Shown: positions 7,463 through 12,617 of the stretch, one piece after another
Layout: each line of letters opens with the position of its first letter
Position numbering within the stretch: position 1 is the stretch's first letter
Source: Methanobacteriota archaeon
GTDB lineage: Archaea > Halobacteriota > Methanomicrobia > Methanomicrobiales > Methanomicrobiaceae
Length of the DNA stretch: 12,643 nucleotides
Reading direction: 5' to 3'
Assembly: GCA_023396365.1 (NCBI GenBank)
Contig: JAEWWL010000042.1
Location: 1 to 12,643, forward strand
Made by a program: the position numbers and the translations under genes
The notes under the pieces: model-generated
The model's input: only the letters and a program-made list of their open reading frames with translations
The model's database searches: none
Told to the model about the DNA's origin: nothing

Positions 7463-7470
7463 TAATATAT
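7463..7470 (-). promoter_or_regulatory. Candidate proximal TATA box for the uS15 operon
   Basis: On the minus strand this reads ATATATTA, a plausible TATA box, which would start transcription near 7440 and leave a leader of about 75 nt. It directly abuts a perfect palindrome at 7471-7488, placed where BRE or a repressor site would be. A competing distal TATA is at 7667-7674. Confidence 0.4.
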
Positions 7471-7488
7471 GTCAGTTTTAGAACTGAC
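7471..7488. repeat. Perfect 7-bp inverted repeat (hairpin H1)
   Basis: GTCAGTT (7471-7477), loop TTAG, AACTGAC (7482-7488). Read on the plus strand it is followed within a few bases by seven T residues (7493-7499), so it looks like a factor-independent terminator, yet no plus-strand gene precedes it. It may instead be an operator next to the proximal TATA box or part of a structured RNA. Confidence 0.6.
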
Positions 7489-7529
7489 AGACTTTTTTTC
7501 AAGACAGGCATATTTTGCCCAAAAGTCTT
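7489..7529. repeat. Two-tier inverted repeat (hairpin H2)
   Basis: AGACTTTT (7489-7496) pairs perfectly with AAAAGTCT (7521-7528). Inside it GGCA (7507-7510) pairs with TGCC (7516-7519) around a 5-nt loop. An alternative outer pairing is AAGAC (7501-7505) with GTCTT (7525-7529). It follows H1 without a gap. Confidence 0.55.
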
Positions 7530-7537
7530 AAAATTAC

Positions 7538-7640
7538 TAGATGTAAGTCCACAAAAAGAGCCATTACTGACCTTTTTTGTAATCCCAAAGCCATTTTAAG
7601 GCAGTATCTTTTTATTTTAAGATACGTCGGACTTACACTA
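7538..7640. ncRNA. Candidate structured RNA or miniature inverted-repeat element
   Basis: A 103-nt stretch is closed by TAG-A-TGTAAGTCC (7538-7550) pairing with GGACTTACA-CTA (7629-7640): twelve base pairs with one bulged A at 7541. Inside are a 7-bp stem ACAAAAA/TTTTTGT (7551-7557 with 7574-7580), a short GCC/GGC stem (7590-7592 with 7600-7602), and a perfect 7-bp stem GTATCTT/AAGATAC (7604-7610 with 7619-7625). This gives a multibranched, cloverleaf-like fold. It has no tRNA sequence features and contains no credible reading frame. It is not a family I recognise. Strand is undecided. Confidence 0.45.
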
Positions 7641-7644
7641 AAGT

Positions 7645-7674
7645 CAGCACCGTATTTCAAGTGCTGTATATAAT
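7645..7674. promoter_or_regulatory. Inverted repeat next to a distal TATA box
   Basis: CAGCAC (7645-7650) and GTGCTG (7661-7666) form a 6-bp inverted repeat with a 10-nt loop, directly followed by TATATAAT (7667-7674). Read on the minus strand that is ATTATATA, and a start about 26 nt downstream would be near 7644, just before the 7538-7640 element. That would give the uS15 operon a leader of about 280 nt. Read on the plus strand it could serve a transcript starting near 7697. Confidence 0.35.
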
Positions 7675-7960
7675 TTGGTTAATTGATAAGATAAAGCAAT
7701 CGCAAAAGAATTTTTCATCATTCTGAAAATATCCGGAGAATAAAAAATTTGATTCATATATTTTGGATTAAACATTTTAAAAATAGTCTGCACTCTGGTT
7801 TATATTTGAGAATAAAAAAAAAAAGCTTCATGGGGGAGGATTTTTTTGATATTGCTGATACCATATCTGAATTAAATGGCTGAATTTTTAAAAATAGAGA
7901 GTGGTTTTAAAAAAAAATATTTATTGTTTAGTAATACAAAAAGAAAAACAGATAATTAAT
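7675..7960. other. AT-rich spacer before tRNA-Gly, no convincing gene
   Basis: The stretch is very AT-rich. It holds a possible 17-codon leaderless frame on the plus strand (ATG at 7830, TGA at 7881-7883; peptide MGEDFFDIADTISELNG) with a TATA-like TTTATATT at 7799-7806 at the right distance, and a run of 11 A residues before it. A second TATA-like AAATATTTAT (about 7914-7923) probably serves tRNA-Gly. No other coding or repeated structure was seen. Confidence 0.5.
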
Positions 7961-8031
7961 GCGATAATAGTCTAGCGGCAGGACAGTGGCTTCCCAAGCC
8001 TCTGACCCGGGTTCGATCCCCGGTTATCGCA
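7961..8031 (+). tRNA. tRNA-Gly (anticodon CCC)
   Basis: Acceptor stem GCGATAA (7961-7967) pairs with TTATCGC (8024-8030), discriminator A at 8031. Anticodon loop TTCCCAA (7991-7997) gives CCC (7993-7995), reading GGG. T-stem CCGGG/CCCGG encloses TTCGATC. Length is 71 nt, no intron, no encoded CCA. The anticodon stem GTGGC/GCCTC contains a U-U mismatch (7987 with 8001). A T-rich tract follows at 8042-8047. Confidence 0.97.
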
Positions 8032-8109
8032 TAATCTGTCTAATTTTTATATTTCATCAGGTTACTTTAATCATTCTTCTTCTTTTTTTATGATTCCCTT
8101 TATCAAAAA

Positions 8110-8117
8110 GATATAAT
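8110..8117 (+). promoter_or_regulatory. TATA box of the ACT-DUF5612/TsaC pair
   Basis: GATATAAT is centred about 36 bp before the ATG at 8149. The expected start near 8140 leaves a leader of under 10 nt without a Shine-Dalgarno, so the first gene is probably translated from a near-leaderless mRNA. Confidence 0.5.
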
Positions 8118-8148
8118 TATCCTGAAATACAAGATACGATTACAACAA

Positions 8149-8823
8149 ATGACAAATTCGGAAATATATGCTATCAGCATTCTGAGTGACAACTGTCAGG
8201 GCGTTTTAAGGGATGTTTCTGAGATAATGGCTTTGCATGACGTAAATATTGTTCTTGCACAGGCATCTGTTCTCCCTGCAGGTGAAGAGAAGGGAAATTC
8301 TTTTATTTATTTTGAATTTGAGAATGTGGATGACATTGAATCGTTGTCTGCTGATCTATCAGGATTATCAGCAATTCACTCTGTAAAAACATATCAGCCT
8401 CTTTCAAAGATATTTGGAAAAAGAGTTATTATAATCGGCGGCGGTGCACAGGTGGCACAGGTGGCTCTGGGTGCTGTAAATGAGGCAGACCGCCATAATA
8501 TCCGCGGTGAAAGAATATCTGTGGATACTATTCCGCTTGTCGGCGAAAAAGATCTTGCAGCAACAATTGATGCTGTATGCCGCCTTCCAAGAGTGGCTGT
8601 TTTGGTTCTTGCCGGATCACTTATGGGTGGAAAAATCTCCGATTCAGTTGATAAAATACGTGCATCGGGAATTCCTGTAATTTCTCTGAATATGGCGGGG
8701 AGTGTTCCAAAACATGCAGACCTTGTGGTCACTGACCCTATTCAGGCAGGTATTTTTGCTGTTATGCATGCCAGTGATCTTGCAGTTTTTAACATAAGCC
8801 GAGTAAGAGGTAGGGAATTTTGA
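8149..8823 (+). CDS. ACT domain protein with C-terminal DUF5612 domain
   Basis: The 224-aa protein has an N-terminal ACT domain (about 6-82; AISILSDNCQGVLRDVSEIM), the small-ligand (often amino acid) binding fold, followed by a Rossmann-like DUF5612 domain (about 90-222) with VIIIGGGAQ (93-101), VAVLVLAGSLMGG (149-161) and GIPVISLNMAG (174-184). This architecture is known in methanogens; the function is not established, and amino-acid-responsive regulation is a guess from the ACT fold. It is predicted to be cytoplasmic. Its TGA stop overlaps the TTG start of the TsaC/Sua5 gene (TTGA), so the two are co-translated. Confidence 0.85.
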   Translation: MTNSEIYAISILSDNCQGVLRDVSEIMALHDVNIVLAQASVLPAGEEKGNSFIYFEFENVDDIESLSADLSGLSAIHSVKTYQPLSKIFGKRVIIIGGGAQVAQVALGAVNEADRHNIRGERISVDTIPLVGEKDLAATIDAVCRLPRVAVLVLAGSLMGGKISDSVDKIRASGIPVISLNMAGSVPKHADLVVTDPIQAGIFAVMHASDLAVFNISRVRGREF

Positions 8824-9395
8824 GATCAAAGGTTGATGAGGCTGTATCTGTTCTGCACAGGGATGGTCTGATTGTTTATCCGACTGAGACGGTTTATGGT
8901 CTTGGCTGTGATGCTTTTTCTGAATATGCAATTCACAGAGTATATGAGGTTAAAAAGCGGCCTCTTTCAAATCCGATTTCGGTTGCAGTATGTGATCTGG
9001 ATATGGCCCTTGCAATAACCCATATGGGGGATTTTGAGCAGAAGTTTATGGAAAAATTCCTGCCCGGGCCGGTTACAGCTGTTGTTAAGGCAAACCGTTG
9101 TCTGCCTGCTATTCTTACAGGAGGGACAGGATATATTGGAATAAGAATTCCTGCCAATGAGACTGCCCGTGAGATAATAGCCGGTTTCGATGCTCCGATA
9201 ACCTCAACAAGCGCAAATATTTCAGGCGGAAAGGATCCCGTTGAATTTAGTGAAGTTACTGTTGTATATGATCTTTTTATCGACGGGGGCATTCTTCCCG
9301 GGACTCCAAGTACTGTTGTTGATTTGACGCGAAGAGAGATTATCCGTCCCGGATCAAAACTGGAAGAGATAGGCAGATTCCTTGCCGGTGAGTGA
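8820..9395 (+). CDS. tsaC: L-threonylcarbamoyladenylate synthase (TsaC/Sua5/YrdC family)
   Basis: This enzyme makes threonylcarbamoyl-AMP from threonine, bicarbonate and ATP, the first step of t6A tRNA modification, whose second step uses KEOPS. The 191-aa single YrdC domain shows YPTETVYGLG (20-29), KKRPLSNP (45-52), LPGPVT (81-86), IRIP (108-111), TSANISGG (130-137), STVVDL (164-169) and RPG (177-179). It lacks the extra C-terminal domain of long Sua5 proteins. The start is a TTG overlapping the upstream stop codon; no in-frame ATG exists before the essential YPTET motif, and GAGGT lies about 9 nt upstream. Pcc1 of the partner complex is encoded about 3 kb away. Confidence 0.92.
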   Translation: MRSKVDEAVSVLHRDGLIVYPTETVYGLGCDAFSEYAIHRVYEVKKRPLSNPISVAVCDLDMALAITHMGDFEQKFMEKFLPGPVTAVVKANRCLPAILTGGTGYIGIRIPANETAREIIAGFDAPITSTSANISGGKDPVEFSEVTVVYDLFIDGGILPGTPSTVVDLTRREIIRPGSKLEEIGRFLAGE

Positions 9396-9446
9396 AGATA
9401 TATATTCAATATTTTAACAGAGATTAAATTTCAATAAACTGTGGCA

Positions 9447-9455
9447 AAATATAAT
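9447..9455 (+). promoter_or_regulatory. TATA box giving a probable leaderless mRNA
   Basis: AAATATAAT is centred about 25 bp before the ATG at 9476, which places the predicted transcription start on the start codon itself. No Shine-Dalgarno is present upstream. Confidence 0.5.
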
Positions 9456-9475
9456 AAAACACGGAATTCTGAATT

Positions 9476-10405
9476 ATGAAAGCAATCAGACTAAGAGATT
9501 TTATAGAAGACAGGGACGGCTGTCTTTATGCTGTATCGTCATATGATAATGAGAAAAAAGCTGGTTGTGTTTTAAGATATGTTCCTGATAAAGACGGTGA
9601 AAGAATCTCTTTGGATGGAGTAAGATACAAAAAATATGACTTTGAGCCTGCTTTTGAGTACATAAAAAAGCATAAACCAAAATATCTGGATGTTGTCCAC
9701 CGCGTTCCTCATGAGGATATAAAGAGGATTTTAAAGCCCGATGAAGAGATAAACAAAATAAGTGCGAGGGATAAGAGAGTTCAGAAATTATGCAGTATTT
9801 TTGGGGTTCCGCCGGGTACATACGGATGCACAGGCTCTCTTCTCTGCGGCCTTGAAAATGAGTCTTCCGATATTGATATGGTTGTTTATGGTGATTTCTG
9901 GTTTGAGGCTCAAAAAAATATTATAAGGGCTGTAAAAGAGAAAAAGATCTCATCACTTTCAGAAGAGATGTGGGATAAGGTCTACAATAAGCGTGTGCCT
10001 GAGATTGATTATGAAACCTTTGTTCTTCACGAAAAACGCAAGTGGAACAGAGGAGAAATTGATGGAACATATTTTGATCTTCTTTATACAAGAGGCTATG
10101 AAAATTTAAACTCTGTCAGAATTTCAAAAGGAAAAGCAGCCGGAAAAAAAACCATTGAGGCCAAAGTTACAGATGCCTCGCTTGCCTTTGACAGTCCTGC
10201 CATTTATGAAATATCCCATCCTGAAATTTCAAAAGTGCTTTCATTTACTCATACATACAGCGGGCAGGCTCTTAAAGGTGAGATTATCGAGGCATGCGGG
10301 GTTGTGGAGGAGAACGGTGGTGAAAAATGGCTGATTGTCGGAACAACAAGGGAAGCAAAAGGCGAATATATAATATCCAAAACTTTTATTGAAGAAAAAC
10401 AGTAA
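9476..10405 (+). CDS. Archaeal nucleotidyltransferase (pol-beta-like fold)
   Basis: The 309-aa protein contains a nucleotidyltransferase core: GCTGSLLCG (117-125) with the GS motif, then SSDIDMVVYG with the metal-binding D132 and D134, and a likely third acid D201 in GTYFDLLYT. This fits the archaeal 'predicted nucleotidyltransferase' group (COG1665-like, from memory). An N-terminal domain (1-100) precedes the core. The C-terminal part (about 215-309) is beta-rich and may bind nucleic acid. The substrate, whether RNA end, protein or small molecule, is unknown. The gene is monocistronic, with a TATA box at leaderless spacing, and converges on the lipoprotein gene. Confidence 0.8.
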   Translation: MKAIRLRDFIEDRDGCLYAVSSYDNEKKAGCVLRYVPDKDGERISLDGVRYKKYDFEPAFEYIKKHKPKYLDVVHRVPHEDIKRILKPDEEINKISARDKRVQKLCSIFGVPPGTYGCTGSLLCGLENESSDIDMVVYGDFWFEAQKNIIRAVKEKKISSLSEEMWDKVYNKRVPEIDYETFVLHEKRKWNRGEIDGTYFDLLYTRGYENLNSVRISKGKAAGKKTIEAKVTDASLAFDSPAIYEISHPEISKVLSFTHTYSGQALKGEIIEACGVVEENGGEKWLIVGTTREAKGEYIISKTFIEEKQ

Positions 10406-10429
10406 TATTTCTTTTTAAAAAAAATACTG
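10400..10429. terminator. Bidirectional terminator between convergent genes
   Basis: CAGTA (10400-10404) and TACTG (10425-10429) flank a T-run followed by an A-run, so either strand could form an imperfect hairpin with a U-rich arm. It sits between the stop of the nucleotidyltransferase gene and that of the lipoprotein gene. Confidence 0.5.
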
Positions 10430-10447
10430 TTTTAAATGGTTAAACTT

Positions 10448-11059
10448 TTAAGCCAGAGCTGAAAGGCCCTTTAAATTCAGCTGGTTGTTAAATACCGTAA
10501 GATAATCCTCTTTGCCGTCTGAGACAGCTGTGTAGACAAAGAATCTGTCTTTTACGTTTACTATCTGTGCAATCTCATTTTCAGTCTTGTCGTTTATTAT
10601 CCATCCGGGATATCCCTGAACAGTTGTCTTTTTCATTGTAAGATCAGGTGTCTCAACTTCAATGTTGGTGTCCCATGATTCCATGTATCCGACATATTCA
10701 CCAGCAGTATCCTGTATGATTACATCAACAACTGCTTCTCCGCCAAGCTTCTGAGTGTAGGTTTTGGATGCCCAGCTCCATGAAAATTCGTCTGTATCCA
10801 TCTGGAAACCTGAGGCATCGCTGCTTTCCCAGTTGTTGGTTGCAGTCGGGAGGAACTCTTTTAATTTTGAGTTGTGAACAGCAGTTACTGATGTTTTTGA
10901 TGCGGTTTCAGAAGAGCTCTGAACATCGCCTGTCTGCTGCTGTCCTGACTGTGCAGGAGCCGGGTTTTCTGAACCTGTGCAGCCCGCAGAGAATGCAAAA
11001 AATATTACCAATAATGCAAAAGCAATAATCTGCATTTTTTTGAAATCATTGTTGACCAT
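10448..11059 (-). CDS. Predicted secreted lipoprotein of unknown function
   Basis: The 203-aa product has a short charged N-terminus, a hydrophobic segment (11-25) and a lipobox FSAG-C with C27 as the predicted lipid-modified residue. A low-complexity Ser/Gln/Thr linker (28-60) follows, then a beta-rich extracytoplasmic domain (about 63-203). I do not recognise that domain; several aromatic residues (SWSWASKTY, GYPGW) suggest a compact beta fold. It is expected to be anchored outside the cell membrane. The start is well supported: GGAGG (11073-11069) lies 9 nt before the ATG, and a TATA box ATATATAC (about 11112-11104) places the start of transcription near 11081. Confidence 0.82.
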   Translation of the reverse strand: MVNNDFKKMQIIAFALLVIFFAFSAGCTGSENPAPAQSGQQQTGDVQSSSETASKTSVTAVHNSKLKEFLPTATNNWESSDASGFQMDTDEFSWSWASKTYTQKLGGEAVVDVIIQDTAGEYVGYMESWDTNIEVETPDLTMKKTTVQGYPGWIINDKTENEIAQIVNVKDRFFVYTAVSDGKEDYLTVFNNQLNLKGLSALA

Positions 11060-11133
11060 GAAATATAACCTCCATAAACATCATTTTGTTAGCGATAATT
11101 AGGTATATATTTTTTTGATTATAATCTTTGAAA

Positions 11134-11805
11134 TTATTCATCAAGTATTTCCGATAATCTGACCGGACCTTTTGAGCATTTGTCTTTTAGATAGCAGTTG
11201 CTGCAGGGCATTGATCTGCTTTTTGATGGTATGTGGCCGGATAATATCTTTCTTGCAGTTTTTATTGCTGACAAAGCCTCTCTTCTGTCACGCGGTGATA
11301 CCCTGCAGACTCTTGAAACTGCTGAGGGTATGTATTCAAGGATTATCTCCGAAGCATCTATTCCAAGAGATTCTTTTGCACAGATTGAGAAGCATGCACA
11401 GCGGACTCTGTCAGCGTTGTAGATTCCTGCTTTTGGTGCACTGCCAAGTCTTGTCAGTGCAATGTAAGGCGGGGAGTCAAAACAGCGATCAGCAACCCCG
11501 TGAATTCCAAGAGCCTGTGATGACACCCGAATATCATTTTGAGAGGCTCTTGGCCATGATGTATTTTTGCAGCTGTCTGCCCAGGATGAATATAATTCAT
11601 AATTTTCAGATGTTATCTCAGGATTTATCGTTGTTATCTCATTCCAGATTGTATCATTTTCAATCTCCCCGCCAAGGTGATATGATATCTGTTTGGCAAT
11701 TGTGTAATTTACTGGTTCAGTTCTTTTTTTGCTGTTCTGCTCAAGAATGAATCTGATTGGGCAGATATGGCATGAAACAACTGAAGAGATGCTTAATGAA
11801 TCCAT
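11134..11805 (-). CDS. Cas4-like (Dna2/Cas4, PD-D/ExK superfamily) protein, motifs degenerate
   Basis: The 223-aa protein has Cas4-like cysteine placement: C15 in CHICPIRFIL (12-21) and C201, C204 and C210 in CSNCYLKDKC, which would bind a 4Fe-4S cluster. D106 in GVADR matches the RecB-type motif II Asp. The following E-x-K position reads YIALTRLGSAP (114-124), with Leu and Arg where Glu and Lys are expected, and the Q-x-x-x-Y helix reads DRVRCACFS (132-140), with Arg and Phe. It may therefore be an inactive nuclease that kept its Fe-S fold. No other cas gene or CRISPR repeat is present. The start has AGGA about 7 nt upstream. It is divergent from the DUF3467 gene, with which it shares a 62-bp promoter region. 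Confidence 0.72.
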   Translation of the reverse strand: MDSLSISSVVSCHICPIRFILEQNSKKRTEPVNYTIAKQISYHLGGEIENDTIWNEITTINPEITSENYELYSSWADSCKNTSWPRASQNDIRVSSQALGIHGVADRCFDSPPYIALTRLGSAPKAGIYNADRVRCACFSICAKESLGIDASEIILEYIPSAVSRVCRVSPRDRREALSAIKTARKILSGHIPSKSRSMPCSNCYLKDKCSKGPVRLSEILDE

Positions 11806-11867
11806 TATTCTATCCTTTTCATGTTAATATAAAAAATCCTTATCTGTTCCAAGATAAATATTATGAT
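11806..11867. promoter_or_regulatory. Divergent promoter region, Cas4-like / DUF3467
   Basis: The 62-bp spacer holds TAATATAA (11825-11832), correctly placed for a plus-strand start near 11855 and a short leader to the DUF3467 ATG. The minus-strand AATATTTAT (about 11862-11854) would give a start near 11830 for the Cas4-like gene, leaving room for its AGGAT Shine-Dalgarno. The two promoters overlap and could interfere with each other. Confidence 0.45.
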
Positions 11868-12167
11868 ATGGAAAAACGCGAAATTGCAGTAAATCTTCCT
11901 CCCGATCTTGATCCTGTTTATTCAAACAGGATTCAGGTTGCATATAAAGATGATGAGTTCACATTTGTTTTCCTACATGAAATTCCGGGAACAAATCATG
12001 CAAGGGCAAAGGCAATTGTATCTATAAGCCCAAAGCATGCAAAGAATTTTTCAGAAGTTTTGTCAAAGACTGTTTCTGATTATGAAGCTAAATTCGGGGA
12101 GATAAAAGGCGCTTTGGAGTCCAGACCCGACCCTGAGATGAGTCTCACAATCCGCGGATATTCTTAA
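11868..12167 (+). CDS. DUF3467 family protein
   Basis: This 99-aa protein fits the DUF3467 family: an early PVYSNRIQVAYKDDEFTFVF (16-35) strand pair, then ARAKAIVSISPKHAKNFSEVLSKTVSDYEAKFG (45-77), a strand and long helix. The family function is unknown; it is small, soluble and found in archaea and bacteria. The open frame extends upstream to an ATG at 11757, but the extra 37 residues overlap the Cas4-like gene on the other strand and do not look like the family. The ATG at 11868 lies at the correct distance from the TATA box at 11825-11832. No strong Shine-Dalgarno is present. Confidence 0.83.
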   Translation: MEKREIAVNLPPDLDPVYSNRIQVAYKDDEFTFVFLHEIPGTNHARAKAIVSISPKHAKNFSEVLSKTVSDYEAKFGEIKGALESRPDPEMSLTIRGYS

Positions 12168-12184
12168 ATCAAAGAATAATTTTT

Positions 12185-12209
12185 GGCGGTTTTGGATTTA
12201 TTATCCGCC
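12185..12209 (+). terminator. Hairpin after the DUF3467 gene
   Basis: GGCGG (12185-12189) and CCGCC (12205-12209) form a 5-bp stem 18 bp after the stop codon. A T-rich stretch follows after a few bases (TTTATAATTTTT), so it is a plausible terminator; that stretch also contains TATA-like motifs for the next tRNA. Confidence 0.4.
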
Positions 12210-12258
12210 GGCTTTATAATTTTTAAATACAAATTATACTGAAAGCAGATTATTTTTT

Positions 12259-12330
12259 GCCGTTGTGGCTTAGCGGTATAGCGGCTGATTCGTAATCAGC
12301 AGGCCGGGGGTTCAAGTCCCCCCAGCGGCT
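12259..12330 (+). tRNA. tRNA-Thr (anticodon CGU)
   Basis: Acceptor stem GCCGTTG (12259-12265) pairs with CAGCGGC (12323-12329), with one G-U pair; discriminator U at 12330, as often in archaeal tRNA-Thr. Anticodon stem GCTGA/TCAGC encloses TTCGTAA, giving CGT (12291-12293) for codon ACG. T-arm contains GTTCAAGTC. Length is 72 nt, no intron, no encoded CCA. It is an expected substrate of t6A modification. TATA-like motifs lie at about 12213-12231. Confidence 0.97.
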
Positions 12331-12332
12331 TT

Positions 12333-12389
12333 GTAATATTTGGTACGGAATTTTAAATTGAATCTTTGATTAATATTACGATTTTTTTT
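12333..12389 (+). terminator. Inverted repeat plus T8 after tRNA-Thr
   Basis: GTAATATT (12333-12340) and AATATTAC (12372-12379) form a perfect 8-bp inverted repeat with a 31-nt spacer, followed by eight T residues (12382-12389). Further T-runs follow to about 12454. A terminator of the tRNA transcript is likely; in archaea the T-run alone may suffice. Confidence 0.45.
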
Positions 12390-12454
12390 AAAAACATTCT
12401 GTTTTTTTATGTTTTGATTTTTAAATTTGAGTAAAATTATTTTTAATTTTTTTT

Positions 12455-12465
12455 CCCTGTCAGGG
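12455..12465. repeat. Short palindrome before tRNA-Val promoter
   Basis: CCCTG-T-CAGGG is an 11-bp palindrome right after a T8 run. A TATA-like TTTATA follows at 12473-12478 and another, ATATTTAATAAT, at about 12498-12509, upstream of tRNA-Val. It is possibly an operator or a small terminator stem. Confidence 0.3.
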
Positions 12466-12543
12466 AGGCTGATTTATAGCCGCAGAACAAATCCAACATA
12501 TTTAATAATCAACAGGACAAATATGGTAAAGCACAATTCTAAG

Positions 12544-12617
12544 GGGCTTGTGGTCTAGCTGGTTATGACGTCGCCTTTACACGGCGAAGATCTTGAGTTC
12601 GAATCTCAACAGGCCCA
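12544..12617 (+). tRNA. tRNA-Val (anticodon UAC)
   Basis: Acceptor stem GGGCTTG (12544-12550) pairs with CAGGCCC (12610-12616), with one G-U pair; discriminator A at 12617. Anticodon stem TCGCC/GGCGA encloses TTTACAC, giving TAC (12578-12580), reading GUA and probably other GUN codons. T-arm contains GTTCGAATC. Length is 74 nt, no intron, no encoded CCA. Confidence 0.97.

Noticed and set aside
7029..7481. 150-aa plus-strand frame across the uS15 gene and its leader
   Set aside because: It is mostly antisense to uS15, and its tail simply reads through the leader hairpin region. No promoter or ribosome-binding site supports it.
7471..7499. H1 plus T7 as a conventional terminator for a plus-strand gene
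   Set aside because: No plus-strand gene lies upstream; the preceding 3 kb is coded on the minus strand. An operator or RNA-structure role is more plausible.
7538..7640. RNase P RNA, SRP RNA, or a degenerate tRNA
   Set aside because: The element is too short for RNase P or SRP RNA and lacks their conserved motifs. No T-loop GTTCRA box or tRNA-like anticodon arm is present despite the cloverleaf-like layout.
8394..8732. 112-aa minus-strand frame inside the ACT-DUF5612 gene
   Set aside because: It is a shadow of a well-recognised protein and has no start signals or recognisable motifs.
11172..11750. 192-aa plus-strand frame opposite the Cas4-like gene
   Set aside because: It is Leu/Cys/Ser-rich shadow sequence without family features. 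The minus-strand frame has the conserved cysteine pattern, a Shine-Dalgarno and a good start.
11134..11805. Cas4-like protein as evidence of a CRISPR-Cas locus
   Set aside because: No direct-repeat array and no cas1, cas2 or effector gene occur in the window. Cas4-like proteins are often encoded away from CRISPR loci.
11757..11867. 37-residue N-terminal extension of the DUF3467 protein
   Set aside because: It overlaps the start of the divergent Cas4-like gene, does not resemble the family, and the TATA box at 11825-11832 lies inside it, pointing to the ATG at 11868.
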